Below, piece by piece: positions 26,052 through 34,475 of a DNA stretch of 64,000 nucleotides. The translations under genes and the position numbers were made by a program. Origin of the DNA: Azospirillum brasilense (GTDB lineage: Bacteria > Pseudomonadota > Alphaproteobacteria > Azospirillales > Azospirillaceae); assembly GCF_007827815.1 (NCBI RefSeq), contig NZ_VITH01000012.1, positions 62,001 to 126,000 on the forward strand, read 5' to 3'. Below the pieces are notes generated by a model. It searched no databases, was not told the origin of the DNA, and was given only the letters and a program-made list of their open reading frames with translations. Position 1 is the first letter of the stretch. The number at the start of each line of letters is the position of its first letter.

Positions 26052-26087
26052 AAGAAAAAGGCCCTCCCCCGCGAACGGGGAAGGGCC
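26052..26087 (-). terminator. Rho-independent terminator after glcB
   Basis: On the minus strand GGCCCTTCCCCG pairs with CGGGGGAGGGCC around a short loop (26060-26087) and is followed by TTTTTCTTT. It lies about 45 bases past the malate synthase stop codon. Confidence 0.85.
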
Positions 26088-26129
26088 TCCGGAAAAGGGC
26101 CTGCGATGCGCGCCGGTTGACGCGCCGGC

Positions 26130-28304
26130 TTAGCCGGTGGTCTTCGCCTTGGCCTCGATGCGGCGGCGGTGCAGCACCGGTTCGGTGTAGCCGTTCGGCT
26201 GCTCGCGGCCCTTGAAGACGAGGTCGCAGGCGGCCTGGAAGGCGACGCTGCCGTCGAAGTCGGCGGCCATCGGGCGGTAGAGCGGATCGCCGGCGTTCTG
26301 CTTGTCCACCACGGCGGCCATGCGCTTCATCGTCTCCATGACCTGCGCCTCGCTGGTGATGCCGTGGAGCAGCCAGTTGGCGATGTGCTGGCTGGAGATG
26401 CGCAGCGTGGCGCGGTCCTCCATCAGCCCGACGTTGTTGATGTCCGGCACCTTGGAGCAGCCCACACCCTGGTCGATCCAGCGCACCACGTAGCCGAGGA
26501 TGCCCTGGGCGTTGTTGTCCAGCTCCTGCTGGATCTCCTCTTCCGACCAGTTGGGGCGGTCGGCCAGCGGGATGGTCAGGATGGCGTCCAGGCTGGCGCG
26601 CTCGCGGCGGGCCAGCTCCTCCTGGCGGGCGGCGACGTTGACCTGATGGTAGTGCAGGGCGTGCAGCGTGGCCGCGGTGGGCGAGGGCACCCAGGCGGTG
26701 TTGGCGCCGGCCTGCGGGTGGACGATCTTGGCGGCCAGCATGTCGGCCATGCGGTCGGGCATCGCCCACATGCCCTTGCCGATCTGGGCGTGGCCCTTCA
26801 GCCCGCAGAGCAGGCCGGTGTCCACGTTCCAGTCCTCATAGGCCTTGATCCAGGCGGACGACTTCATGTCGTTCTTGCGGATCATCGGGCCGGCTTCCAT
26901 GGCGGTGTGCATCTCGTCGCCGGTGCGGTCGAGGAAGCCGGTGTTGATGAACACCACGCGCGCCGCCGCGGCCCGGATGCACTCCTTGAGGTTCACCGTG
27001 GTGCGGCGCTCCTCGTCCATGATGCCCATCTTCAGCGTGTTGCGCGCGATGCCCAGCGCGTCCTCGACGCGGGCGAACAGCTCGTCCGCGAAGGCGACCT
27101 CCTCCGGCCCGTGCATCTTCGGCTTCACGATGTAGACGGAGCCGGCGCGGCTGTTGAGGCGGGGGCCCTTGACGTCGTGCAGCGCGATCAGCGAGGTGAT
27201 CATGCCGTCGAGGATGCCTTCCGGCGCCTCGCTGCCGTCGTTGAGCAGGACCGCGCTGTTGGTCATCAGGTGACCGACGTTGCGGATCAGCATCAGACTG
27301 CGGCCGGGCAGGGTGATCGTCTCGCCGTTGCGGCTGGTGTAGCTGCGGTCGGGGTTCAGCCGGCGCTCCACCGTGCCGCTGCCCTTGGGGAAGCTGGCGG
27401 TCAGGCCGCCGGTCATCAGGCCCAGCCAGTTGCGGTAGGCCAGCACCTTGTCCTCGGCATCCACGGCGGCGACGGAGTCCTCGCAGTCCTGGATGGTGGT
27501 CAGAGCGGATTCGAGCACGAGGTCGGCGACGCCCGCCGCGTCGGTCTTGCCGATCGGGTGGCTGCGGTCGATGCGGATTTCCATGTGCAGGCCGTTGTCG
27601 GCCAGCAGGATGGCGGTCGGGGCGGACGGCGCGCCGTTGTAGCCGACCAGACGCTCCGGCTCGGCCAGGCCCGTGCTGCGGCCGTCCTTCAGCGCGACGA
27701 CGAGGCGGCCGTTGTCCACCGTGTAGCCGGCGGCGTCGGCGTGCGACCCGTCGGACAGCGGGGCGGCGCGGTCCAGCACGTCGCGGGCGAAGGCGATGAC
27801 CTTCTCGCCGCGCTTCGGGTTGTAGCCGGCGGTGCGCTCCGCCCCGTCCGTGTCGGGGATGGCGTCGGTGCCGTAGAGCGCGTCGTACAGGCTGCCCCAG
27901 CGGGCGTTGGCGGCGTTCAGCGCGTAGCGGGCGTTCATCACCGGCACGACGAGCTGCGGGCCGGCGGTCGTGGAGATCTCCGGGTCGACATTCTCGGTCG
28001 TCACGGCGAAGTTCGGGCCTTCCGGCAGGAGATAGCCGATCTCCTTGAGGAATTCGGTGTGGGCGGCGCGGTCCAGCGGCTGGCCGCGGCGGCTGCGGTA
28101 CCACTCGTCGATCTGGGCCTGCAGCGCGTCCCGCTTGGCCAGCAGCGCGCGGTTGCGCGGGGCCAGATCGTGGAGGATCGCGTCAAGGCCCGACCAGAAT
28201 TGCTCCGGCGTCACGCCGGTGCCCGGCAGGGCTTCGTTCTCGATGAAGCGGTGAAGCTCCGTGGCAACTTGCAAGCCGCCAACCTGAATGCGTTCCGTCA
28301 CCAT
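26130..28304 (-). CDS. glcB: Malate synthase G
   Basis: GlcB condenses glyoxylate with acetyl-CoA to malate in the glyoxylate or glycolate pathway. The 724-residue product is the usual G-form length. Recognisable segments are NLFxx-like ARYALNAANARWGSLYDALYGTD, the catalytic region LVLESALTTIQDCEDSVAAVDAEDKVLAYRNWLG, SVYIVKPKMHGPEEVAFA, MGIMDEERRTTVNLKECI, RVVFINTGFLDRTGDEMHT and GKGMWAMPDRM. The ATG at 28304 opens MVTERIQVGGLQVA, typical of the family. The gene is divergent from the RecD2-type helicase gene, with 250 bases between, and has its own terminator. Confidence 0.97.
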   Translation of the reverse strand: MVTERIQVGGLQVATELHRFIENEALPGTGVTPEQFWSGLDAILHDLAPRNRALLAKRDALQAQIDEWYRSRRGQPLDRAAHTEFLKEIGYLLPEGPNFAVTTENVDPEISTTAGPQLVVPVMNARYALNAANARWGSLYDALYGTDAIPDTDGAERTAGYNPKRGEKVIAFARDVLDRAAPLSDGSHADAAGYTVDNGRLVVALKDGRSTGLAEPERLVGYNGAPSAPTAILLADNGLHMEIRIDRSHPIGKTDAAGVADLVLESALTTIQDCEDSVAAVDAEDKVLAYRNWLGLMTGGLTASFPKGSGTVERRLNPDRSYTSRNGETITLPGRSLMLIRNVGHLMTNSAVLLNDGSEAPEGILDGMITSLIALHDVKGPRLNSRAGSVYIVKPKMHGPEEVAFADELFARVEDALGIARNTLKMGIMDEERRTTVNLKECIRAAAARVVFINTGFLDRTGDEMHTAMEAGPMIRKNDMKSSAWIKAYEDWNVDTGLLCGLKGHAQIGKGMWAMPDRMADMLAAKIVHPQAGANTAWVPSPTAATLHALHYHQVNVAARQEELARRERASLDAILTIPLADRPNWSEEEIQQELDNNAQGILGYVVRWIDQGVGCSKVPDINNVGLMEDRATLRISSQHIANWLLHGITSEAQVMETMKRMAAVVDKQNAGDPLYRPMAADFDGSVAFQAACDLVFKGREQPNGYTEPVLHRRRIEAKAKTTG

Positions 28305-28554
28305 TGCTGCTCTTTCCTTCCGAAGTCGTAGACACCGCGGTTTTTCGGTTTGTCGTTCTTTGGCTGACGTTTTTTTCACCGCAATCCCGCTCCGGCGCGG
28401 TCCGTTCGGTCCGGTGTCCGGCGCGGGATTCGCGCGACAAGGTACACATTCGCGGCGTCGCGGTCTTCCCCGGAATTGTCTTGGCGAATTGCCGCGCTGC
28501 GGCGGTTGCGCGGGGAACTCCCCCAAAGGCCTGCCAGCACCTATGTTGGGTGGC

Positions 28555-30753
28555 ATGAGCATATCCGGCCATGCACCCCCGGCGGCGGGCACGCCCGCGC
28601 GGGAGCCGCTGTCGGGGCTGGTGGAGCGGGTGACCTTCCACAGCCCGGAGACGGGATTCTGCGTGCTGCGGCTGAAGGTGCGCGGGCAGCGCGACCTCGT
28701 CACGCTGGTCGGCCACGCCGCCACCATCGGCGCGGGGGAGTTCGTGCAGGCCAGCGGCGTCTGGGTGAACGACCGCAACCACGGACTCCAGTTCAAGGCC
28801 GACTTCCTGCGCGCCACCCCGCCGACCACGGTGGAGGGCATCGAGAAGTATCTCGGCTCCGGCCTGATCCGCGGCATCGGGCCGGTCTACGCGAAGAAGA
28901 TGGTCAAGGCCTTCGGCGAGGCGGTGTTCGACGTGATCGAGCAGGAGCCGGACCGGCTGCGGCAGGTCACCGGCATCGGGCCGAAGCGGGCGCAGCGCAT
29001 CATCGCCGGCTGGGCCGACCAGAAGGTGATCCGCGAGATCATGATCTTCCTGCACAGCCACGGGGTCGGCACCTCGCGCGCGGTGCGCATCTTCAAGACC
29101 TACGGGCCGGACGCCATCCGGCTGATCACCGAGAACCCGTACCGGCTCGCCCGCGACATCCGCGGCATCGGCTTCAAGACGGCGGACGCGGTGGCCGCAA
29201 GGCTGGGCATCGAGAAGACCGCGATGATCCGGGCGCGGGCCGGCATCGGCTACGCCCTGGCCGAGGCGACCGACCAGGGCCATTGCGGCGTGCCGGTGGC
29301 CGAGCTGATCCCCATGGCGGTGAAGCTGCTGGAGATCGACGCCTCGATTCTGGAAACGGCGGCGGAACTGGAGCGGCAGGACGGCGCGGTGGTCGCCGAC
29401 AGCCTGGGCGGCGAGCCCTGCCTGTTCCTGGCGAGCCTGCACCGGGCGGAACAGGCCATCGCCGACCGGCTGCGCCGTCTGGCCGGCGGTCCGCTGCCCT
29501 GGCCGGAGATCGACGCGGAGAAGGCCATTCCCTGGGTCGAGGCGAAGGCCGGGATCACGCTGGCCGAAGGGCAGCGCGAGGCGCTGCGCCAGGCGGCGAC
29601 GTCGAAGCTGCTGGTCATCACCGGCGGTCCGGGGGTCGGCAAGACGACGCTGGTGAACAGCATCCTGACCATGCTGAAGGCCAAGAACGTGTCGATCGCG
29701 CTGGCCGCCCCGACGGGGCGTGCCGCCAAGCGGCTGAGCGAGAGCACCGGCATGGAGGCGCGGACCATCCACCGCCTGCTGGAGACCGACCCGCAGGCCG
29801 GCGGCTTCAAGCGCGACGAGACCAACCCGCTGGACTGCGACCTGCTGGTGGTGGACGAGACCAGCATGGTCGACGTGCCGCTGATGAACGCCCTGCTGCG
29901 CGCCGTGCCGGGGCGGGCCGCCCTTCTGCTGGTCGGCGACGTGGACCAGCTGCCCTCGGTCGGGCCGGGGCAGGTGCTGGGAGACGTGATCGGCTCCGGC
30001 GCGGTGCCGGTGGTCCGGCTGACCGAGATCTTCCGGCAGGCGGCGACCAGCCGCATCATCGTCAACGCCCACCGCATCAACGCCGGCCAGATGCCGGAGA
30101 TGCCGAAGGCCGGGGAGGACAGCGACTTCTACTTCGTCGAGGCGGCGACTCCGGAGACCGGGGTGGCGAAGCTGATCGAGATGGTCCGCGACCGCATTCC
30201 CCGCCGCTTCGGCGCCGACCCGGTGCGCGACGTGCAGATCCTCTGCCCGATGAACCGTGGCGGCCTCGGCGCGCGGTCGCTGAACATCGAACTGCAGAGG
30301 GTGCTGAACCCGCCGGGCGAGTCCCGAGTCGAGCGATTCGGCTGGACCTTCGGCCCCGGCGACAAGGTCATGCAGGTCGAGAACAACTACGACAAGGAGG
30401 TCTACAACGGCGACCTCGGCATCGTATCCGCCGTCGATACCGAAGAAGGAACGTTAACTGCCACCTTCGACGGGCGCCCGGTGACCTATGATTTTGGAGA
30501 ATTGGACGAGATCGTCCTCGCCTACGCGACGACGATCCACAAGAGCCAGGGGTCCGAATACCCGGTGGTCGTAATCCCGGTGGTGACCCAGCATTACACG
30601 ATGCTCCACCGCAACCTGATCTATACCGGCGTGACGCGCGGCAAACGGTTGGTGATCATGCTCGGCCAGCGCCGCGCGCTTGCCATGGCGGTGCGTGGGA
30701 CGCTGGGGCGGCGGCGCTGGACGAAGCTGGGGGAATGGCTGTCGCCTCTATGA
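28555..30753 (+). CDS. RecD2-type ATP-dependent DNA helicase
   Basis: A 732-residue superfamily 1B helicase of the RecD2 (RecD/TraA-like) kind, which works without RecBC. The N-terminal OB-like domain (LSGLVERVTFHSPETGFCVLRL) and tandem helix-hairpin-helix region (IRGIGPVYAKKMV, VTGIGPKRAQRI, IRGIGFKTADAV) precede the motor domains. Motor motifs are Walker A ITGGPGVGKTTLV (about residue 358), APTGRAAKRL, Walker B LLVVDETSMVD, LVGDVDQLPSVGPGQVL, LTEIFRQ and the C-terminal AYATTIHKSQGSEYPVVVIPV. It likely acts in repair of damaged or stalled DNA. The ATG at 28555 precedes the conserved N-terminus closely. Confidence 0.94.
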   Translation: MSISGHAPPAAGTPAREPLSGLVERVTFHSPETGFCVLRLKVRGQRDLVTLVGHAATIGAGEFVQASGVWVNDRNHGLQFKADFLRATPPTTVEGIEKYLGSGLIRGIGPVYAKKMVKAFGEAVFDVIEQEPDRLRQVTGIGPKRAQRIIAGWADQKVIREIMIFLHSHGVGTSRAVRIFKTYGPDAIRLITENPYRLARDIRGIGFKTADAVAARLGIEKTAMIRARAGIGYALAEATDQGHCGVPVAELIPMAVKLLEIDASILETAAELERQDGAVVADSLGGEPCLFLASLHRAEQAIADRLRRLAGGPLPWPEIDAEKAIPWVEAKAGITLAEGQREALRQAATSKLLVITGGPGVGKTTLVNSILTMLKAKNVSIALAAPTGRAAKRLSESTGMEARTIHRLLETDPQAGGFKRDETNPLDCDLLVVDETSMVDVPLMNALLRAVPGRAALLLVGDVDQLPSVGPGQVLGDVIGSGAVPVVRLTEIFRQAATSRIIVNAHRINAGQMPEMPKAGEDSDFYFVEAATPETGVAKLIEMVRDRIPRRFGADPVRDVQILCPMNRGGLGARSLNIELQRVLNPPGESRVERFGWTFGPGDKVMQVENNYDKEVYNGDLGIVSAVDTEEGTLTATFDGRPVTYDFGELDEIVLAYATTIHKSQGSEYPVVVIPVVTQHYTMLHRNLIYTGVTRGKRLVIMLGQRRALAMAVRGTLGRRRWTKLGEWLSPL

Positions 30754-31104
30754 CTCTTGGCGGAAGACAACCATGTCGGGATTTTGTCACAGGCGTATGC
30801 GCGCGGGGTTTGCGGCGCCTGCCCCGGTGTGCGGAGCATCCGTCGTCGCGCGCTGTGGAAAATTTCCTAAGCTGTTCAATTGACGAAAGAAACCGCCGTC
30901 TTTCCGAGGGCGGGGCAGGGGCGCGCGTCCAGGGTCCGCCGGGCGTGGCACCGGGCGCCTTCGGGACCGGTACCCCTTCCGAACGGACGGAGTTCCCCCT
31001 GGCCGAATGTCGCAGGAAAGGGCGTCTGGCCTTTGGCGTGCTTGACGGACGGCTCGTACCCTGTGACAAAGATAATTCGGCATCCTCTATGAGCTTGAAG
31101 ACAC
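30754..31104. other. Leader/promoter region of the cold-shock gene
   Basis: About 350 bases without a supported gene. Cold-shock genes often have a long untranslated leader, and this gap would accommodate one. TGTGACAAAGATAATTC at about 31061-31077 resembles part of a promoter but is unconfirmed. Frames on both strands here lack family features. Confidence 0.45.
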
Positions 31105-31710
31105 ATGTTCGACCGCCCGCCCCGCCAGGGCTACCGCGCTCCCGAGATCACCAAGGCCAACGTCACCGCCACTGTGAAGTGGTTCAACCCCACCAAGGGG
31201 TTCGGCTTCGTGTCACCCGAGGACGGTTCGCCCGACGCCTTCCTGCACGTCTCCGCGGTTCAGGCCGCCGGCTATGACGCGCTCGACGAAGGCGCGACCA
31301 TCGTTTGCGACCTCGCCCGCGGCCCGAAGGGTCCGCAGGTTGCTTCCATCCAATCCGTGGACACCTCCACCGCGTCCCGTTCGGCCCGTCCGGCCCGTCC
31401 GGGCGGCGCCGGTGGCTTTGGCGGCGGCGGTTATGACCGTGGCGGCTACGGCGGCGGCGGCGGTTACGACCGCGGCGGCTGGGGCAACGACGCCGGCGGC
31501 GGCGAAGAGGTCGACGGCACCGTCAAGTGGTTCAACGCCGACAAGGGTTTCGGCTTCATCACGCCGAGCACCGGTGGCAAGGACGTCTTCGTCCATGTGA
31601 ACGTTCTGCGTCGCTCCGGCATGCAGACGCTCCAGGAAGGCGATCAGGTGCGCGTGACCGTCCGCCAGGGCCAGAAGGGTCCTGAGGCCGGCAAGGTCGA
31701 GTACCGCTAA
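31105..31710 (+). CDS. Double cold-shock domain protein
   Basis: A 201-residue RNA/DNA-binding protein with two cold-shock domains. Domain 1 (about residues 18-85) carries RNP1 GFGFVSPE and RNP2-like DAFLHVSAV. Domain 2 (about 136-200) carries KGFGFITP and VFVHVNVL. They are joined by a Gly/Arg/Tyr-rich flexible linker (about 95-130). Two-domain Csp proteins are common in Alphaproteobacteria and act as RNA chaperones or antiterminators. The ATG at 31105 lacks a strong ribosome binding site. Confidence 0.93.
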   Translation: MFDRPPRQGYRAPEITKANVTATVKWFNPTKGFGFVSPEDGSPDAFLHVSAVQAAGYDALDEGATIVCDLARGPKGPQVASIQSVDTSTASRSARPARPGGAGGFGGGGYDRGGYGGGGGYDRGGWGNDAGGGEEVDGTVKWFNADKGFGFITPSTGGKDVFVHVNVLRRSGMQTLQEGDQVRVTVRQGQKGPEAGKVEYR

Positions 31711-31750
31711 GCCCGTCTTCAGCCTCTGAAGAACGGACTTTGAAGACCGG

Positions 31751-31787
31751 CCGGGGCGCTTCCGCAGGGAGGCGCCCCGGTTCGTTT
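31751..31787 (+). terminator. Terminator after the cold-shock gene
   Basis: CCGGGGCGC (31751-31759) pairs with GCGCCCCGG (31772-31780), followed by TTCGTTT. It lies between the convergent cold-shock and hcp genes and may serve both. Confidence 0.7.
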
Positions 31788-31797
31788 CCAGGGTCCT

Positions 31798-33429
31798 CTA
31801 TGCGGCCAGACCCATGGCCTTCAGGTCATCCTCCACCGTGCCGATCGGCATGATGTTGTAGGCGTCGACCAGAACCTTCAGCACCGCCGGCGTGACGAAG
31901 GCCGGCAGCTTGGGGCCGAGGCGGATGTTCTTCACCCCGAGGTGCAGCAGCGCCAGCAGGACGGCCACCGCCTTCTGCTCGTACCAGGAAATCACCAGCG
32001 ACAGCGGCAGCTCGTTGACGCCAACGCCGAAGGCGTCGGCCAGCGCCTGGGCGACCTTCACCGCGGAATAGGCGTCGTTGCACTGGCCCATGTCGAGCAG
32101 GCGCGGCAGACCGGCGACGGTGCCGAGGTCCTGATCGATCACCCGGAATTTGCCGCAGCCCAGCGTCAGCACGACCGAGTCCCGGGGGAGGGCGGCAGCC
32201 ATGTCGGTGTAGTAGCTGCGGGCGCTCTCCGCGCCGTCGCAGCCGCCGATCAGGGTGAAGTGGCGGATGGCGCCGCTCTTCACCGCCTCGACCACCGGAC
32301 CGGCGACTCCCAGCACGGCGTCGTGATGGAAGCCGACGGTGTGGTGGCGCTCCGGCGACTCGTCGCCGAAGCCCTCGGCCGCCAGCGCCGCCGCGATGAC
32401 GGGCGCGTAGTCGTGCCCCGCGACGTGGGGGACGCCCGGCCAGGCGACGAGGCCGGAGGTGAAGATGCGGTCGGCGTAGCCCGGCGCCGGCTGCTGGATG
32501 CAGTTGGTGGTCATCAGGATGGCGCCGGGGAAGGCGTCGAACTCGCCGCGCTGGCGCTGCCACGCGCCGCCGTAATGGCCGGCCAGATGCGGGTGCGCCT
32601 TGAGCGCCGGATAGCCGTGGGCGGGCAGCATCTCGCCGTGGGTGTAGACGTTGATGCCGGTGCCGGCGGTCTGCTTCAGCAGCTCCTCCAGGTCCTTCAG
32701 GTCGTGGCCCGACACCAGGATGGCCTTGCCCCTGACGTGGCCCATCCGCACGGGGGTCGGCACCGGGTGCCCGTAGGTCCCGGTGTTGGCGCCGTCCAGC
32801 AGGGCCAGAACCGACACGCTCATCGCCCCGGTGCGCAGCGATAGCTCCAGCAGCCCCTCGACGGTCGGCGCGTCCTCGGCCAGGGCGGTCAGCGCCTCCG
32901 CCATGAAGGCGTAAACGCCTGGGTCCTCGCGGCCGAGCAGGCGGGCGTGGCAGGCGTAGGCGGCGGCCCCCTTCAGCCCGTACAGCACCAGCTCCTGCAG
33001 GCCGGCGAGGTCGGGGCCGTGCGCCGCGATCCGGCGGTCGATGGAAACCTCCCGGCCCTGGGCGATCAGTCCCTCCAGATCGGCGGCGGGCGCCCAGGCG
33101 GCGGGGCCGTCCAGCGTCCCGGGACAGCGCTCGGCGTGCAGAGCGCGCAGCTCGTCGCGCAGGGCCGCGGCGCTGCGCAGCAGCGTCTCCAGCCGGGCCG
33201 GGTCGAAGTTGACGTTGGTCACCGTGGTGAACAGGGCGTCCAGAACGAAGGCATCCGCGTCGTTCCGGTGAATCCCCATCTTGCCCAAACGGTGCGCATA
33301 CTGCGAGATTGCCTGGGCGGCGTGGACCAGCAGGTCCTGTAAAGCGGCGGTGTCGGGGGTCTTGCCGCAGGCCCCCTGGACGGTGCAGGCGGTGCCCCGC
33401 GTGGTCTGTTCGCACTGGTAGCAAAACAT
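31798..33429 (-). CDS. hcp: Hybrid cluster protein (hydroxylamine reductase / NO-related)
   Basis: Hcp contains a cubane cluster and a hybrid Fe-S-O cluster; it reduces hydroxylamine in vitro and protects against nitric oxide. The 543-residue product has N-terminal Cys at positions 3, 6, 15 and 21 (CYQCEQTTRGTACTVQGACGK), the spacing of class I proteins with a [4Fe-4S] cluster. Hybrid-cluster ligands appear in VYTHGEMLPAHGY, ILMTTNCIQQP, GGCDGAESARSYYTD and LTLGCGKFRV. The divergent gene encodes a Crp/Fnr regulator, and an Fnr/Nnr-like palindrome lies about 70 bases upstream of the start, so control by low oxygen or NO is likely. Confidence 0.96.
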   Translation of the reverse strand: MFCYQCEQTTRGTACTVQGACGKTPDTAALQDLLVHAAQAISQYAHRLGKMGIHRNDADAFVLDALFTTVTNVNFDPARLETLLRSAAALRDELRALHAERCPGTLDGPAAWAPAADLEGLIAQGREVSIDRRIAAHGPDLAGLQELVLYGLKGAAAYACHARLLGREDPGVYAFMAEALTALAEDAPTVEGLLELSLRTGAMSVSVLALLDGANTGTYGHPVPTPVRMGHVRGKAILVSGHDLKDLEELLKQTAGTGINVYTHGEMLPAHGYPALKAHPHLAGHYGGAWQRQRGEFDAFPGAILMTTNCIQQPAPGYADRIFTSGLVAWPGVPHVAGHDYAPVIAAALAAEGFGDESPERHHTVGFHHDAVLGVAGPVVEAVKSGAIRHFTLIGGCDGAESARSYYTDMAAALPRDSVVLTLGCGKFRVIDQDLGTVAGLPRLLDMGQCNDAYSAVKVAQALADAFGVGVNELPLSLVISWYEQKAVAVLLALLHLGVKNIRLGPKLPAFVTPAVLKVLVDAYNIMPIGTVEDDLKAMGLAA

Positions 33430-33498
33430 TCGGATGTCTCCCGCTGGGTGCGTGTCTCTGTTCGTTGAGCATCCTTGGGGGCGTCGGTGCGGGAGGGC

Positions 33499-33512
33499 TT
33501 GACCACGGTCAA
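33499..33512. promoter_or_regulatory. Fnr/NnrR-like operator between hcp and its regulator gene
   Basis: TTGACCACGGTCAA is a perfect inverted repeat (extended GC-TTGACC-AC-GGTCAA-GC). It matches the TTG-N8-CAA half-site pattern of the Fnr/Dnr/NnrR family. It lies 70 bases before hcp and about 95 before the regulator gene. Confidence 0.7.
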
Positions 33513-33607
33513 GCCGGACGGCGCGGAACGGCAACCGCTGGTGCGGCGGAATGTCCCGTCCATCGGGAGACGGCACCGAGGGGAGGTTTGACGAGGTGAG
33601 GGAAGGC

Positions 33608-34330
33608 ATGAGGAACGATCCGCCGGGCTTCCGGCCCCAGGACGCCGCGACGCTGCGGTCCAACGCGCTGTTCGGGCGGCTGCCCGACCGGTCGCTGGAG
33701 CTTCTCGTCAGCACCGCCCAGGTGCGCACGGTGCCGCGCGGCACCACCCTGTTCGTCCAGGACGAGGAGGCCGACCGTTTCTTCGCGCTGCTCGACGGCT
33801 GGGTGAAGCTCTACCGCCTGACCCGCGACGGGGCGGAGGCGGTGGTGACCATCGTCGCCCCCGGCGAGACCTTCGCCGAGGCCGCCATGTTCGCCAGCGG
33901 CAAGTTCCCGGTCTGCGCGGAGGCGGTCGCCGACTCGCGCGTCATGACCCTGACGGCGGAGGGCTTCGCCCGCTGCCTGCGCGAGGACGACCAGATCGCC
34001 TTCGCCATGCTGGGGTCGCTGTCGGTGCGGCTGCGCCACCTCGTCCAGCAGATCGAGCAGCTGCAGGTCCAGCCGACCGCCCAGCGGGTCGGCAGCTTCC
34101 TGCTGCGCTTCTGTCCGGAGGGTGGCGGCGCCACCAGCTTCGCTCTGCCCTTCGACAAGGCGCTGGTCGCGCGGCGCCTCGGCATGCAGCCGGAAACCTT
34201 CTCCCGCGCTCTGGCGAAGCTGCGCGGCGTCGGGGTTGAGACGCAAGGGGGAACGGTGTCCGTCGCCGATCTGGACGCGCTGCGCCGCTTCTGCAACGCC
34301 GAATCCGGCGGTGGCGACCACTGCGGCTGA
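33608..34330 (+). CDS. Crp/Fnr family transcriptional regulator
   Basis: A regulator of about 240 residues. The N-terminal cyclic-nucleotide-binding-like sensor has LDGWVKLYRLTRDGAEAVVTIVAPGETFAEAAMF, a dimer helix follows (about 115-150), and the C-terminal winged helix has ALVARRLGMQPETFSRALAKLRGVGVE. The N-terminal Fe-S cysteines of true Fnr are absent, which fits the NO-responsive Dnr/NnrR/HcpR side of the family. It is divergent from hcp with a shared operator, so hcp is its likely target. The start is uncertain: ATG 33608 with AGGGAAGG just upstream, or GTG 33596 with GGGGAGG nine bases upstream. Confidence 0.88.
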   Translation: MRNDPPGFRPQDAATLRSNALFGRLPDRSLELLVSTAQVRTVPRGTTLFVQDEEADRFFALLDGWVKLYRLTRDGAEAVVTIVAPGETFAEAAMFASGKFPVCAEAVADSRVMTLTAEGFARCLREDDQIAFAMLGSLSVRLRHLVQQIEQLQVQPTAQRVGSFLLRFCPEGGGATSFALPFDKALVARRLGMQPETFSRALAKLRGVGVETQGGTVSVADLDALRRFCNAESGGGDHCG

Positions 34331-34475
34331 CGGCCAGGGCGCAGTCCTGGGTTGTCGGTGACGGCGGCGTCCCGCCGATGAAGGGTTGTGGCGGGCCGCA
34401 GGAGCATGTTCACGCGCGGCGGCGCTGTGATATCCTCCCGCGACCGAAGGCTGTCGGCGGTGCGGAGTGAGTTCG

